A DNA stretch of 64,000 nt from Erythrobacteraceae bacterium CCH12-C2 (GCA_001556995.1 LSKF01000085.1:8855-72854); one strand, 5' to 3'. Counted from the first letter of the stretch, positions 25,940 through 43,723 are shown. Notes: generated by a model from the sequence alone, not told the origin. Program-made: numbers and translations.

Positions 25940-26185
25940 TCAGGCTTGCTCCGCTTGATAGGCGAGCAGGTCGCCCGGCTGGCACTCAAGTTCGCGGCAG
26001 ATCGCTGCGAGGGTGGAGAAGCGGATCGCCTTCGCCTTGCCGGTCTTGAGGATCGACAGGTTGGCGAGGGTGAGGCCGACCCGCTCGGCCAATTCGGTCA
26101 GCGTCATGCGGCGGGCGTGGAGCAGGTCGTCGAGCTTGACCATGATCCGGGTTCCTTCGATCTCGTCGTTCAGGGGGGGCATCAC
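25940..26185 (-). CDS. XRE/Cro-family transcriptional regulator (YozG-like)
   Basis: An 81-residue protein with a single helix-turn-helix domain: MVKLDDLLHARRMTLTELAERVGLTLANLSILKTGKAKAIRFSTLAAICRELECQPGDLL. This compact YozG-like HTH is typically encoded directly after a DUF2975 membrane protein, as here, with GTGA stop/start overlap. It could also start at an internal ATG giving MVKLDD. A palindrome in the promoter upstream of the operon is a likely binding site (inference). Confidence 0.85.
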   Translation of the reverse strand: MMPPLNDEIEGTRIMVKLDDLLHARRMTLTELAERVGLTLANLSILKTGKAKAIRFSTLAAICRELECQPGDLLAYQAEQA

Positions 26186-26724
26186 ACAGTCCCTTCAAGG
26201 TCTTCGCGCATCGCCGCGCCGTGGCGGAACAGGCGGGCGAGGATGAAGAGCACCAGAACGATCAGGAAGCCAGCGAGATCGTTAGGGCTGATATCGAGCC
26301 TGCTCTCACTTTGCGGGTCGATAAAGCTAAAGCCAATGACGCGAAGCTCGCCGACGATCACGGTTAGAACCTGCGAGCTGAGAAGTAGCCACGCCATCGC
26401 GTTGAGGCGCCGCGCGTTGCCCGGGATGAAGGGGTCGCCCTTGATGGCACTCTCGATAAGCGCACGCATCTTGCCAAAGAAGACAAACATCGCAGCAAAG
26501 TTTACCATGGCTGTGAGGCCGATAGCGGCCGTCAAAAGCGGAAACTTCGCCACGTCAGGAGGGGAGTTTGCGTCGAAAAGCCCCGGCAGCATGCCATGGC
26601 TCACCAGTGTGATAACCACTGCGAGAAGGAAAAAAACGCCTCCTCCCAGCACGCAAAGAGCCTGAAGGATAAGGGCGATGACTTTGCCGAGTTTGAGCAG
26701 CACGTCGTCTTGAGCGAGGGTCAT
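26182..26724 (-). CDS. DUF2975 family membrane protein
   Basis: A 180-residue protein with four hydrophobic spans (about 15-40, 60-85, 105-125 and 145-165) and the DUF2975-type motif GDPFIPGNARRLNAMAWLLL between spans two and three. The family has no known biochemical role but is almost always paired with a small XRE regulator, which suggests the membrane protein senses something and controls the regulator. I chose the ATG behind GGAGAC. It overlaps the XRE gene by four bases. Confidence 0.85.
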   Translation of the reverse strand: MTLAQDDVLLKLGKVIALILQALCVLGGGVFFLLAVVITLVSHGMLPGLFDANSPPDVAKFPLLTAAIGLTAMVNFAAMFVFFGKMRALIESAIKGDPFIPGNARRLNAMAWLLLSSQVLTVIVGELRVIGFSFIDPQSESRLDISPNDLAGFLIVLVLFILARLFRHGAAMREDLEGTV

Positions 26725-26746
26725 GATCGTGTCTCCGGTTGCGCTC

Positions 26747-26884
26747 TCAAGCGAGCTCGACAGTTGCAATGGCGGCGGGCGCGGCGGCTTTGGCGGGCGG
26801 GGCTATGACGATAGTGCCGATCGAAGCGAGCAGGATGACCAGCGCAGGGCAAGCGACAAGGGCATGATTGGCGAGGCGACTCAT
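26747..26884 (-). CDS. 45-aa predicted membrane or exported peptide
   Basis: A short frame coding MSRLANHALVACPALVILLA, then SIGTIVIAPPAKAAAPAAIATVELA. A hydrophobic stretch at about 9-28 and an AKAA|A-like cleavage motif suggest a secreted or single-span peptide. AGGAAA lies seven bases before the ATG. It is the first gene of the DUF2975-XRE operon, 22 bases upstream of DUF2975. Codon use and the ribosome-binding site support it; the function is unknown. Confidence 0.6.
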   Translation of the reverse strand: MSRLANHALVACPALVILLASIGTIVIAPPAKAAAPAAIATVELA

Positions 26885-26947
26885 ATCGATTTCCTTTATG
26901 GTTCACATTGGTATTCGATATTGCATCCCTAATCCGATTTGCAGCAC

Positions 26948-26976
26948 ATCGTCAATCAATAATATTGATAAACGAT
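26948..26976. promoter_or_regulatory. 29-bp palindrome upstream of the DUF2975-XRE operon
   Basis: It runs ATCGT..ATCAAT-A-A-T-ATTGAT..ACGAT, symmetric about base 26962 with 12 of 14 pairs matching. It lies 64 bases upstream of the peptide start and in the same divergent region as rpoB. It is a candidate operator for the XRE protein. Confidence 0.45.
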
Positions 26977-27362
26977 AATCTCAATGTCGATTTTCGATGT
27001 TGTCGTGCGGAATCCGCCCTTGGCGCGGCTGTATTATGTGAACGAAACCCCATCGGGCAGGACCGCTGCAAGGCTTGCGCCGCAGCCGCATTGACATCCC
27101 CCGAGGGCGCTCCTACATCGCGCCCTCTCGATCGCTTCGAGCAAGGCTGATTCATGCGCGGGAATCGGCCTCAGGATGGAAGCGGCGAAGGCCATTTACG
27201 CGATGCACACTGGGAGGCTGCTGCCGACACCGCTTCAAGCGCGGCGTCTGGCATGCGGCTTTTGTGCGTTGATGATGGCCGGTCTTTCGCGTGGAACGAC
27301 AGCGAAATTTTCCGTCCGCGCGGCTCCCCTGCGCGGCCCAACCAAAGAGGCTCTTCCCTCCT
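26977..27362. other. Non-coding region upstream of rpoB
   Basis: About 390 bases that must hold the rpoB promoter and leader. Several open frames run through it, but none has a convincing start, ribosome-binding site or family resemblance. I see no clear hairpin terminator and cannot place the promoter with confidence. Confidence 0.4.
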
Positions 27363-31562
<4,200 letters not shown>

Positions 31563-31629
31563 GGCGCGGGGCCTGATGGCCCCCGCCACCTTCCGTCTCC
31601 AAGTTTCATCCCCCTAAGGGAACACAGTC

Positions 31630-35940
<4,311 letters not shown>

Positions 35941-35966
35941 GACTCTCCTGCCGGGTTAGTTGATGA

Positions 35967-36003
35967 AACACCCTCGGAAGCCGACTTCCGGGGGTGTTTT
36001 TTC
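35967..36003 (+). terminator. Intrinsic terminator of rpoBC
   Basis: AACACCCTCGGAAG and CTTCCGGGGGTGTT pair (35967-35980 and 35985-35998) with one wobble, loop CCGA, followed by TTTTTT. Confidence 0.92.
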
Positions 36004-36093
36004 GCCCATCAACAAAAGTCGCTATTGCAACTCACTCGCATTTAATCTAGCCGCAGACATGTCCCGTCCGCATAGCGCCAGCAGCGAGGTTTC

Positions 36094-36534
36094 ATGTCCC
36101 AGCCCCCTCTCCCCTCCAGCACGGCCCATCAGACCATCGCAGCCCTCGCCACGCCGCCGCGCGTTGAGGCTTTAGGGCCGATCGGGGTGCGCTTCGTCCA
36201 TGCCTTGCGCCTCATCGCGCTACATGAGCGCGTAGGCCGCGATCCCGTGCCCGAACTAGCCGCGCGGCTCGGCAGTGTTGAGGTCGCCGCCAAGGCGCTG
36301 ATGCTCGCCCATGCCGTTTCGGCAAGCTGGCCGGAGAACATCCACGTCTCGCGCTTCTGCTGCCGCCTGCTCAGCCATGACGAGGCGACCATCGGTGCCT
36401 TCGTCGATGCGGCCGCCAGGGCTGACCGGACGGAATTCGAATCCATGCTCGCGGGCCTCATCCGCCCGGATCGAATGCCGCGTCTGTGGGAAGGCGCGCT
36501 CGCACTGACCGCAGCGGAACTGCGCGCCGTGTGA
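36094..36534 (+). CDS. Unknown 146-aa soluble protein
   Basis: I do not recognise this protein. It is predicted to be mostly helical: VRFVHALRLIALHERVGRDPVPELAARLGSVEVAAKALMLAHAVSASWPENIHVSRFCCRLLSHDEATIGAFVDAA. There is no signal peptide or membrane segment. The amino-acid composition and third-position GC match neighbouring genes, and it lies 40 bases before gltX on the same strand, so it may be cotranscribed with it. Confidence 0.6.
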   Translation: MSQPPLPSSTAHQTIAALATPPRVEALGPIGVRFVHALRLIALHERVGRDPVPELAARLGSVEVAAKALMLAHAVSASWPENIHVSRFCCRLLSHDEATIGAFVDAAARADRTEFESMLAGLIRPDRMPRLWEGALALTAAELRAV

Positions 36535-36573
36535 GGCCTTGCGGGCAGCGGCGGCGCGCTTTACCGCGCGCGC

Positions 36574-37932
36574 ATGACCACCACCCGCTTCGCCCCCTCG
36601 CCCACCGGCCGCCTGCATGTCGGCAACATCCGCACCGCGCTCCACAACTGGATTCTGGCGCGGCAAGCCGGAGGCACCTTCATCCTGCGGATCGACGACA
36701 CCGACGCCGAGCGCAGCCGCGAAGACTATGTCGATGCCATCCGCACCGATCTCAGCTGGCTCGGGCTCGCATGGGACCGCGAGGAACGCCAGTCGGCGCG
36801 GCTCGACCGCTATGAAGCCGCTTTCACCGCGCTGAAAGCTGCGGGGCGGATCTATCCCTGCTACGAAAGCGCGCAGGAACTCGACATCAAGCGCAAGATC
36901 CAGCTCGGCCGAGGGCTACCACCGATCTATGATCGCGGTGCGCTCCAGCTGTCCGATGCCGATCGCGCTGCCAAGGAGGCTGAGGGCATTGCTCCCCATT
37001 GGCGCTTCATGCTCGATCATGCCGAGCCGATCGCTTGGGTCGATGGTATCCGCGGCCCACAGAAATTCGACCCCGCGCAGCTATCCGATCCCGTCATCCG
37101 CCGCGCCGATGGATCGTGGCTCTACATGATGCCGAGCGCCGTTGACGACATTGACATGGGCGTGACGCAAGTGCTGCGCGGTGAGGATCACGTTTCCAAC
37201 ACAGCAGTTCAAATTCAAATTTTTACCGCACTTTTTGCTGCAGGATTTGCAGCGGGAGAAAGTGCAGCAAAAGCGCTCCCTGCCTTCGCACACGAGGCAC
37301 TTCTGGTGGGGCGTGAGGGCAAGCTTTCCAAGCGGCTCGGCTCACTCGGATGCGATGCGTTCCGGGAGCGGGGAATCGAGCCCGAAGCGATCATCGCCCT
37401 CCTCGCAAGGCTGGGCACCTCACAGCCGGTTGAACCCCTCGCCGACCGGGCAGCGTTGATCGCCAGCTTTGACCTCAGCACCTTCGGCCGGGCCCCTGCG
37501 CGTTTCGACGAGGAGGATCTCGAGCGGCTCAACGCCGGGATCGTCCATCAACTGCCGTTTGCGTTGGTTCAAGCCCGCCTGCCTGAGGGCATGGACGAGG
37601 CTGGCTGGCACGCGGTGCGCCCCAACCTCGCCCATGTCGCCGAGGCGGCGGATTGGTGGCGGCTGGTAACCGGGCCGATTGCCCTGCCCGAGTTCACCCC
37701 CGAAGACCGCGCCTTCCTCGCCGAGGCCGCGCGGCTGCTGGTGTGGGGCGAAAACCCTTGGGGTGCTCTTACGACCGCGCTCAAGGAAGCGACGGGGCGC
37801 AAGGGTAAGCCCTTGTTCCTGCCGCTGCGGCAGGCTTTGACGGGCATGGACCACGGCCCCGACATGGGCGAGCTGCTCCCCCTCATCGGCGAAGCCGAAG
37901 CGCGCAAACGCCTGCTACAGGCCTCCGGCTAA
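36574..37932 (+). CDS. gltX: Glutamate--tRNA ligase
   Basis: A 452-residue class I aminoacyl-tRNA synthetase. The HIGH-type signature is FAPSPTGRLHVGNIRTALHNW (residues 5-25) and the KMSKS-type motif is GKLSKRLGS (about 249-257). Alphaproteobacteria often have two GltX proteins with different tRNA preference; this LHVGN...LHNW form is the shorter one. It charges tRNA with glutamate in the cytosol. A patch at about bases 37200-37275 is richer in A/T than its surroundings but does not break the frame. Confidence 0.93.
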   Translation: MTTTRFAPSPTGRLHVGNIRTALHNWILARQAGGTFILRIDDTDAERSREDYVDAIRTDLSWLGLAWDREERQSARLDRYEAAFTALKAAGRIYPCYESAQELDIKRKIQLGRGLPPIYDRGALQLSDADRAAKEAEGIAPHWRFMLDHAEPIAWVDGIRGPQKFDPAQLSDPVIRRADGSWLYMMPSAVDDIDMGVTQVLRGEDHVSNTAVQIQIFTALFAAGFAAGESAAKALPAFAHEALLVGREGKLSKRLGSLGCDAFRERGIEPEAIIALLARLGTSQPVEPLADRAALIASFDLSTFGRAPARFDEEDLERLNAGIVHQLPFALVQARLPEGMDEAGWHAVRPNLAHVAEAADWWRLVTGPIALPEFTPEDRAFLAEAARLLVWGENPWGALTTALKEATGRKGKPLFLPLRQALTGMDHGPDMGELLPLIGEAEARKRLLQASG

Positions 37933-38460
37933 CAGCCCAGGGCGTAGCTTAACTGATGCGGCATTCAAAAGAGTGGTGCCAGAAGAGGACTCGAAAAATC
38001 CATATTAGAGACTTATAAATCAGGCACTTACGTGATGGAGAATTTTCGAAAGGACCGAAAAGGGCCCAGAGGGACTCACTAAGGTGTTGGTTCGATGCCT
38101 TTTTAGGGACTCGGAGCTGTATTCTCGGCCCTCGCGGCAGGGAAACAGCCGTCCGGAAATGAGGTTAGCTTAGCTTCATTCCGATGGGACCAGCAATCAT
38201 ACTGATTGGTGAATCGCGTGTTTCGCGAAGGATTGAACGGTAACCTGTCGATCGATCAGCCACTCGAAGACGGCAGGTCTCGACCCAGACACGGTCGTTC
38301 GCAGTCGCCAGGTTGAACCTCTTCTTCCGCCAGAAGCCGTCATTCAGCTTTTGGGATCGCGCTGCGGCCGTGCTCATGACCGGAACTGGGTGGAGAGCGG
38401 AAAGGCCGCTCCCCATTGGTCACTGCCCCGGCGATGCAGGCTGGGGACGGCTCAAAAAGC
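37933..38460. other. Non-coding stretch after gltX with a decayed repeat
   Basis: No gene with a believable start or family match. It contains copy A of a repeat described separately. The rest shows no tRNA fold, no strong terminator and no long frame with coding-like composition. Confidence 0.5.
38281..38410. repeat. Decayed repeat, copy A
   Basis: About 130 bases that align, with many substitutions, to 39131-39255. Shared blocks in the same order are CGACCCAGAC, GTCGTTC, CCAG, GCCGTCATTC, CTGGGTGGA and GCGGA. Neither copy has an intact reading frame. Confidence 0.6.
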
Positions 38461-38856
38461 TTATCCGGGGATGTGGATCCCGCAAAGTTTATTGCCGTCA
38501 GGATCGCGCACGTAGGTCAGGTGGATCGTTCCCATCGCAGACTCTCGCGGGCCGGGAGCTTCTTCGATTGAAGTTCCGCCGTTGGCGACGGCCATATCAT
38601 GAAATTGTTGAACTTGTTCGGGAGAATTGCACGAGAAAGCAACCGTAGCCCCGTTCGCCACGGTGGCAGGTTCATCGTTGATTGGCTGAGTGACGATGAA
38701 GTTTGTTCCGCCCGGGTTCGGGTAGAAGAGGCGCATATGCCCGCTTCCGGCAATATTGTTCATAGGCTCTGGCACTCCCAGAACACCCAGAACCGCATTG
38801 TAGAACTGCCGCGACCGCTCAATGTCGTTGGAGCCTACCATCGTGTGGAACAGCAA
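38461..38856 (-). CDS. VOC-family protein (glyoxalase/bleomycin-resistance fold)
   Basis: A 131-residue protein of standard VOC size. Paired beta-alpha-beta modules are visible: MLFHTMVGSNDIERSRQFYNAVLGVLG at the start and HDMAVANGGTSIEEAPGPRE...IHLTYVRDPDGNKLCGIHIPG at the end, with the metal-site His near residue 4 and the conserved DPDGN(K) turn. The enzyme could be a lyase, isomerase or dioxygenase; the substrate is unknown. The start is TTG, preceded by GGGAGAAGG and giving the family N-terminus; an ATG five codons later is the alternative. Confidence 0.82.
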   Translation of the reverse strand: MLFHTMVGSNDIERSRQFYNAVLGVLGVPEPMNNIAGSGHMRLFYPNPGGTNFIVTQPINDEPATVANGATVAFSCNSPEQVQQFHDMAVANGGTSIEEAPGPRESAMGTIHLTYVRDPDGNKLCGIHIPG

Positions 38857-39497
38857 TTTCCTTCTCCCTATAATTTCGCGGACGCTTGTGGGGGCAGTGG
38901 GAGATCAGGGCAAGCAACAAGTTGCGAGCTATCCCGTTGAACACCTTTGGCCGAAAGGGCGGAAAGTTCCGATTACAGCGGTTCCAGACCCCATGAACTC
39001 GTGGCCGCTTTCAGGAAGTCGCAGCTCGCAAGCCAACGTCCACACAGGGGTCGCTTCCTGAATGGCAGCAATTCTTCAGAACCGGGGCAAAGCCGCTATT
39101 AGCGGCCCGAGTTCAGCAGCGACGGCTCCCGACCCAGACTCTGTCGTTCCCAATCACCAGGACGCACGTCTGCTTACGCCAAATGCCGTCATTCGGCTCA
39201 TCAGATTGCCGATCGGCCCCGCTTTTGGCCGCGGCTGGGTGGAATGCGGACACCGAGTTATCGCACTAAGCTACCGGTTCTTTATGAATTAGAGCATCTA
39301 ACGCGGCCACAGATTGTCGCCGTATCTTGGCCAAAGCAGGATCACTATCTCCTAGCCTGAGGGACGAAAGCGGGCCTGCAATGAGGCGGGCTGCGGCTGC
39401 GAGTATCGTGCCTCACGCCTTCTCTTCTGGGATGCCCTCCGCATAGTAGACGCCGATTTTCAGGGAACATTGCATGCCCTGCTCGCCAACCAATCCC
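38857..39497. other. Non-coding stretch between VOC and MFS genes
   Basis: About 640 bases with no credible gene. It contains copy B of the decayed repeat. Several short frames exist, but none has a ribosome-binding site together with coding-like composition. Confidence 0.5.
39131..39255. repeat. Decayed repeat, copy B
   Basis: Aligns to copy A at 38281-38410 over its whole length with the same block order. The two copies lie on the same strand on either side of the VOC gene. Confidence 0.6.
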
Positions 39498-40739
39498 CTA
39501 GCTCTTCGGTTGACCATCGCTCATTTTCTGAAGCATCGTGATTGTCAGTAGTAACGCTGCGATCGGAATAAGGATCAGGTAAAAGGCCGCCGCCCCTTCG
39601 ACTGCAGCGAAGACGTTGCCTATGACAAGCGAGCCTGTGGTGCCGCCCAGCGCTGAGACGACCACAATGAGGCCCACCATGGCTGCCTGATTGGAGCGCG
39701 GCATCGTACTGAGGACCGCCGAATTGATCGCCGGATAAATCGGCGCCATGAACAGACCGATCATCGGGAACACGAAAGCTGCAATTGGGGCGTCTGACCA
39801 GTGGGCGACGTCGCTACCGCTAGCCGCATCAGCCAGTGGCAGCGCAATAACGATCAGTGCGGCCATTGCGATGAGGCAGCCAACCAGCAGCGGATACCAG
39901 CCCGTGCGGCGGACCACAACGCCAGCGCCGAGGCGACCTACGGCAAGCCCAACCGCAAAGATCGAGGCCGCCTGCACGCTCATGGGTGCCGAGAGGCCAA
40001 GGAGTTGGCGGTTAAAGGTCGGCAGCCATGTGCCGATGCCCTGTTCGATGAGAACGTAGAGGAACACCGAGGCGACGAACACAATCGTGAGGGGCTTGAT
40101 TGCGAGAGTGAACATTTGCGCGAATTGGGCGCGGATCGAATCTGCGCCGTCCTGCGTGCGTGAGCCCGACTCGTCATATCGTACCGACGCCAGCAACGCG
40201 ATAACGACGAGACATGATCCCGCAAGCCACCAATAGATCTGCAACCAGCCGGGCGATGCCGGATCGGCCGGGTCGATGAAGGCAGCGAAGATCCAATAGC
40301 CAGCAAGCACGCCGATCATGAACACGCCCTCAATCAGATTGAGCAGGCTCGCGTGATCGCGCGCGCTGTTGCTCAGCAGCCCGACGAAGGAATAGACCGC
40401 CACTTTGACGATGGCGAAGCTGCAGCCCGTGGCAAAAAACAGCAACCGCGTTGCCCAGAAGGAATCGAGCACCGGCATCAGCGCACAGGCCCCTGCAACG
40501 ACGGCAAGCCCTGCGATCATGCCCCGGCGATAGCCGATCCGGGGCAGGAAAGAGGCAAGGAGGAAGCTGGTCACCGCGATGGGCAAGTCCTTGAACGCCT
40601 CAAGCGTGCCGGCGTCGACCTTGTCGACGCGGAAATACTCGATTGACTGCAGGATGACTGTGCCGACGCTGTTCAGCAGCACCGCGAAGATCGCGTAGCT
40701 CAAGAAGATCGCGATTTTGAGGCGCAGGGCAGATCTCAT
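39498..40739 (-). CDS. MFS transporter, probable sugar importer
   Basis: A 413-residue protein with twelve predicted membrane spans and an MFS-type loop (LPRIGYRRGMIAGLAVV) between spans two and three. It resembles FucP/TsgA-like sugar MFS proteins. It is transcribed divergently from a GH65 phosphorylase, with a LacI-type palindrome between them, which suggests it imports the disaccharide or malto-oligosaccharide used by that enzyme (inference). Confidence 0.85.
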   Translation of the reverse strand: MRSALRLKIAIFLSYAIFAVLLNSVGTVILQSIEYFRVDKVDAGTLEAFKDLPIAVTSFLLASFLPRIGYRRGMIAGLAVVAGACALMPVLDSFWATRLLFFATGCSFAIVKVAVYSFVGLLSNSARDHASLLNLIEGVFMIGVLAGYWIFAAFIDPADPASPGWLQIYWWLAGSCLVVIALLASVRYDESGSRTQDGADSIRAQFAQMFTLAIKPLTIVFVASVFLYVLIEQGIGTWLPTFNRQLLGLSAPMSVQAASIFAVGLAVGRLGAGVVVRRTGWYPLLVGCLIAMAALIVIALPLADAASGSDVAHWSDAPIAAFVFPMIGLFMAPIYPAINSAVLSTMPRSNQAAMVGLIVVVSALGGTTGSLVIGNVFAAVEGAAAFYLILIPIAALLLTITMLQKMSDGQPKS

Positions 40740-40802
40740 GTTCTCTCTTTCGGTGCGGAACCTTTACCGACAATCGCTTGCGCCGGGGTGGACGCCTTAT
40801 TA

Positions 40803-40816
40803 TGAAATGCATATCA
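40803..40816. promoter_or_regulatory. LacI-type operator between MFS and GH65 genes
   Basis: TGAAATGCATATCA differs by one base from the perfect palindrome TGAAATGCATTTCA found before the TonB receptor. It lies between the divergent MFS and phosphorylase genes and can serve both. Confidence 0.7.
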
Positions 40817-40850
40817 AAGCAAATTCCGGGGCCTTGTCAGGCGTTGACAG

Positions 40851-43070
40851 ATGGAGAGTGTTTGCGTGCGACCAGCGGTCCCCGATGCCAGCTTTGAGAC
40901 GCTTCCTTTCGGTGGTGATGAATGGACGCTGATCGCCGAAGGCGCGTCGGCGGAGCTGGCTCAAACGCCGGCGCTGTTCGTGCTTGGCAATGGTTTCATC
41001 GGTTTGCGCGGGCCCGGCGAGAGCGAGACTGCGCCGCGTGTGTACCTCAACGGCGTGTTTGAGAAGATGCCGATTGCCTACCACGAGGCGGCGCACGGCT
41101 ATGCGCGCTTCAGCGATACGAGGCTTGCTGTTGCTGATGCCACCCGTCTCGCCATCGCGGTCGATGGGGTTCCTGTGACCGGGTGCGGCAGCCTCGAGCT
41201 CGCTATGCGCCGCGGATTGCTGATCCAGACCATCGCGCATGGCGACGTGATCATTCGGATCGAACGGCTGGTGTCGATGGAGCGCACAGGTTTGGTCGCC
41301 GCGCGGGTTAAGGTGTGGTCGCACGATGCTCCGGCTCAGGTCACGATCCGATCCATAGTCTCGCCGCCGCCTTTCGGTAACCATTCCGACGGCCCCGACG
41401 ACGTCGCCTATGACCCGCGGCTCGGCCCTGAATTCACCCGAAATCCTTGGTGTGCCGAAGGTGCAACTGTGGCGTCCGGGCAGATTGGCCGTGTCGACCG
41501 ACTGCGCGAAAGCGGCTTCCTTGTTGCCGCGCTCGCAAGCAAGATCGACGTGACCCTTACTGCGACCGCAAACCCTGTCGTCGTTGAATGCTTCTCGCTC
41601 TATCATGCCGCGCGGGAAATGGCCCCGATGGCCTTGCTGGCCGACGCTGAAACCGCGTTGCAGGCTGCGACCGCTACCGGCTTCTCGGCGATCGCAGATG
41701 AGCAGGTCGGCTGGTTTGAGCGTTTCTGGGAGCAGGCGTGGATTGCCTTGCCCGACGCACCTGTCGCCGAGCGCGCCATGCGCCATGGCCTGTTTCAGCT
41801 TGTCCAAGCAGTGGGGCGTGACGGAGCGACCTCGCTCGCGGCCAAGGGCCAGAGCGGCGAAGGCTACGAGGGCCATGTGTTCTGGGATGCGGAAAGCTAT
41901 GCGCTGCCCGTATTCGCCTACACTCAGCCTGCCATCGCGAGGGCGATGCTGGCATGGCGTATCGCAGCGCTTGACGATGCGCGGGCGAATGCGCGTTCCA
42001 TGGGCCATTCGCGCGGCGCGCTTTATCCCTGGCGGACGATTGCTGGACGGGAATGCTCTTCCTTTTTTCCAGCGGGCGCGGCCCAATACCACATCAATGC
42101 GGACATCGCCTACGCGCTCAAGTTGTATATTGAGACCACGGGCGATCGTTCAATCCTGGCCGAGGGCGGCGCTGAGATGCTCGCCGAAACCGCGCGTATC
42201 TGGCTGCAGATCGGTTATCATGATCAAGCGCGTGGTGGCGGCTTTGTCATTAATAGCGTGACTGGCCCAGATGAATATAGTGCACTCGTTGACAACAACC
42301 TGTTCACCAACATGTTGGCTGCCGAGCACTTGCGCTATGCGGTGGCGGTCGCTGGAGATCAGCTGGATGCCCGTGAGGCGGCTGCGATGACTAGGGCGGC
42401 GGACTCAATGGTTCTGCCGTTCGACAATGAGCGCGGTATTCCGGCGCAGGACGAACGCTTCTTTGCGCGTCAACCATGGGCGTTCGAGGAAACGCCGGCT
42501 GAAAACTACCCGCTCCTGATTTCTTACCACCCGCTGGTCATCTACCGGCACAGGGTCGCCAAGCAGGCCGACGCGGTGCTGGCGATGGTCATGCTGCGTG
42601 AGTCCTTCGCACCGGAAGTCCGGGCCCGCATGCTGGACGCCTATGAGTCGGTGACGGTGCATGATTCGACCCTTTCGGCGAGTTCCTTCGCTACCGCGGC
42701 CGCCAATATCGGCGATGCCGCGCGAGCGTTCACCTATTGGCGTGTCTCGGTGCTGACCGATCTTGAGAACTTGTTCGGGAATAGCGACCATGGGCTGCAC
42801 ATGGCCGCGCTCGCTGGGGGTTGGAACGGGCTGGCGCTCGGCTTTGCCGGAATGCGGACCATCAATGGCGTACTGAGCTTTGCGCCGATCGCGGTCCCCG
42901 CGTTGGGGCGCTATGCATTTCGCGTGCATTACCATGGCCAGACTGTCGAACTGGCTGTTGACGGAACAAGCGCAAGCTATCGGCTGATCGCAGGCGAACC
43001 ACTCAAGCTCTGGCACGGTGACGAGCAGATCAATCTCACCGCCGATGAACCTGCCGAGCGTGCACTGTGA
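40851..43070 (+). CDS. GH65 family phosphorylase (maltose/alpha-diglucoside phosphorylase)
   Basis: A 739-residue enzyme of GH65. The N-terminal beta-sandwich domain carries FVLGNGFIGLRG and PRVYLNGVFEKMPI. The (alpha/alpha)6 barrel has HVFWDAESYALPVFAYTQP, WRTIAGRECSSFFPAGAAQYHINADIAYAL and the catalytic-acid motif TGPDEYSALVDNNLFTN (Glu near residue 474). GH65 enzymes split maltose, trehalose, kojibiose or nigerose with phosphate to beta-glucose-1-phosphate and glucose. The adjacent beta-phosphoglucomutase, overlapping by GTGA, confirms the beta product; the exact disaccharide is not decided. Confidence 0.92.
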   Translation: MESVCVRPAVPDASFETLPFGGDEWTLIAEGASAELAQTPALFVLGNGFIGLRGPGESETAPRVYLNGVFEKMPIAYHEAAHGYARFSDTRLAVADATRLAIAVDGVPVTGCGSLELAMRRGLLIQTIAHGDVIIRIERLVSMERTGLVAARVKVWSHDAPAQVTIRSIVSPPPFGNHSDGPDDVAYDPRLGPEFTRNPWCAEGATVASGQIGRVDRLRESGFLVAALASKIDVTLTATANPVVVECFSLYHAAREMAPMALLADAETALQAATATGFSAIADEQVGWFERFWEQAWIALPDAPVAERAMRHGLFQLVQAVGRDGATSLAAKGQSGEGYEGHVFWDAESYALPVFAYTQPAIARAMLAWRIAALDDARANARSMGHSRGALYPWRTIAGRECSSFFPAGAAQYHINADIAYALKLYIETTGDRSILAEGGAEMLAETARIWLQIGYHDQARGGGFVINSVTGPDEYSALVDNNLFTNMLAAEHLRYAVAVAGDQLDAREAAAMTRAADSMVLPFDNERGIPAQDERFFARQPWAFEETPAENYPLLISYHPLVIYRHRVAKQADAVLAMVMLRESFAPEVRARMLDAYESVTVHDSTLSASSFATAAANIGDAARAFTYWRVSVLTDLENLFGNSDHGLHMAALAGGWNGLALGFAGMRTINGVLSFAPIAVPALGRYAFRVHYHGQTVELAVDGTSASYRLIAGEPLKLWHGDEQINLTADEPAERAL

Positions 43071-43723
43071 GCCGCTTCGACGTCGCAATCTTCGATCTCG
43101 ACGGGGTTCTGGCCGACAGTGCCTCGGCACATTTCGTGGCTTGGAAGAAGATCGCTGACGAACTGGGCATTCCCTTCGACCATACCGACAACGAAGCTCT
43201 CAAGGGCGTCGACCGGATGAATTCCTTGCAGCATATCCTGCGGCTTGGCGGAAGGGAGATGGGCGAGGCTGAGATGACGGCATACGCCGCGCAGAAGAAT
43301 GCCCACTACCTCGAGGCTGTGTCGAAAATGACCCCTCGCGACATATTGCCCGGGGCCGAGGCATTGATTGCGCAGGTGAAAGCCGCAGGGTTACGCTGTG
43401 CAGTCGCTTCGGCAAGCCGTAACGCGCGAACTCTGCTTGAGCGGCTGGGCATTGCCGACGCCTTCGATTTCATCGCCGATGCCGCTGCTGCCCGCTCTAA
43501 ACCCGCGCCCGATATCTTCCTCGCCTGCACGACCGCGCTCGGCGTCAGCCCCGCGCGCGCAGTGGGCTTCGAGGACGCGGCGGCAGGTATCGAGGCCATC
43601 AAGGCAGCAGGGATGTACGCCGTCGGGATCGGCGATGCGGGGGCGCTGAAAGAGGCGGACGTCGTCTATCCCTCTACCGCCGCCGTTGATTTGCAGGCCG
43701 TCCTTACGTCTCGCGGAGAATAA
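43067..43723 (+). CDS. pgmB: Beta-phosphoglucomutase
   Basis: A 218-residue HAD enzyme. The double-aspartate motif is AIFDLDGVLADSASAHFVAWKKIADELGIPF (Asp near residues 10 and 12), very close to the known beta-PGM motif with its cap-domain region. Motif II is AVASASRNARTLLERLG and motif IV is GFEDAAAGIEAIKAAGM. It converts beta-glucose-1-phosphate to glucose-6-phosphate. The GTG start overlaps the stop of the GH65 gene, and its 3' end overlaps the convergent LacI gene by 20 bases. Confidence 0.93.
   Translation: MSRFDVAIFDLDGVLADSASAHFVAWKKIADELGIPFDHTDNEALKGVDRMNSLQHILRLGGREMGEAEMTAYAAQKNAHYLEAVSKMTPRDILPGAEALIAQVKAAGLRCAVASASRNARTLLERLGIADAFDFIADAAAARSKPAPDIFLACTTALGVSPARAVGFEDAAAGIEAIKAAGMYAVGIGDAGALKEADVVYPSTAAVDLQAVLTSRGE

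Noticed and set aside
37933..38160. tRNA or attachment site after gltX
   Set aside because: A GGTTCGA-like string occurs but no cloverleaf can be drawn around it.
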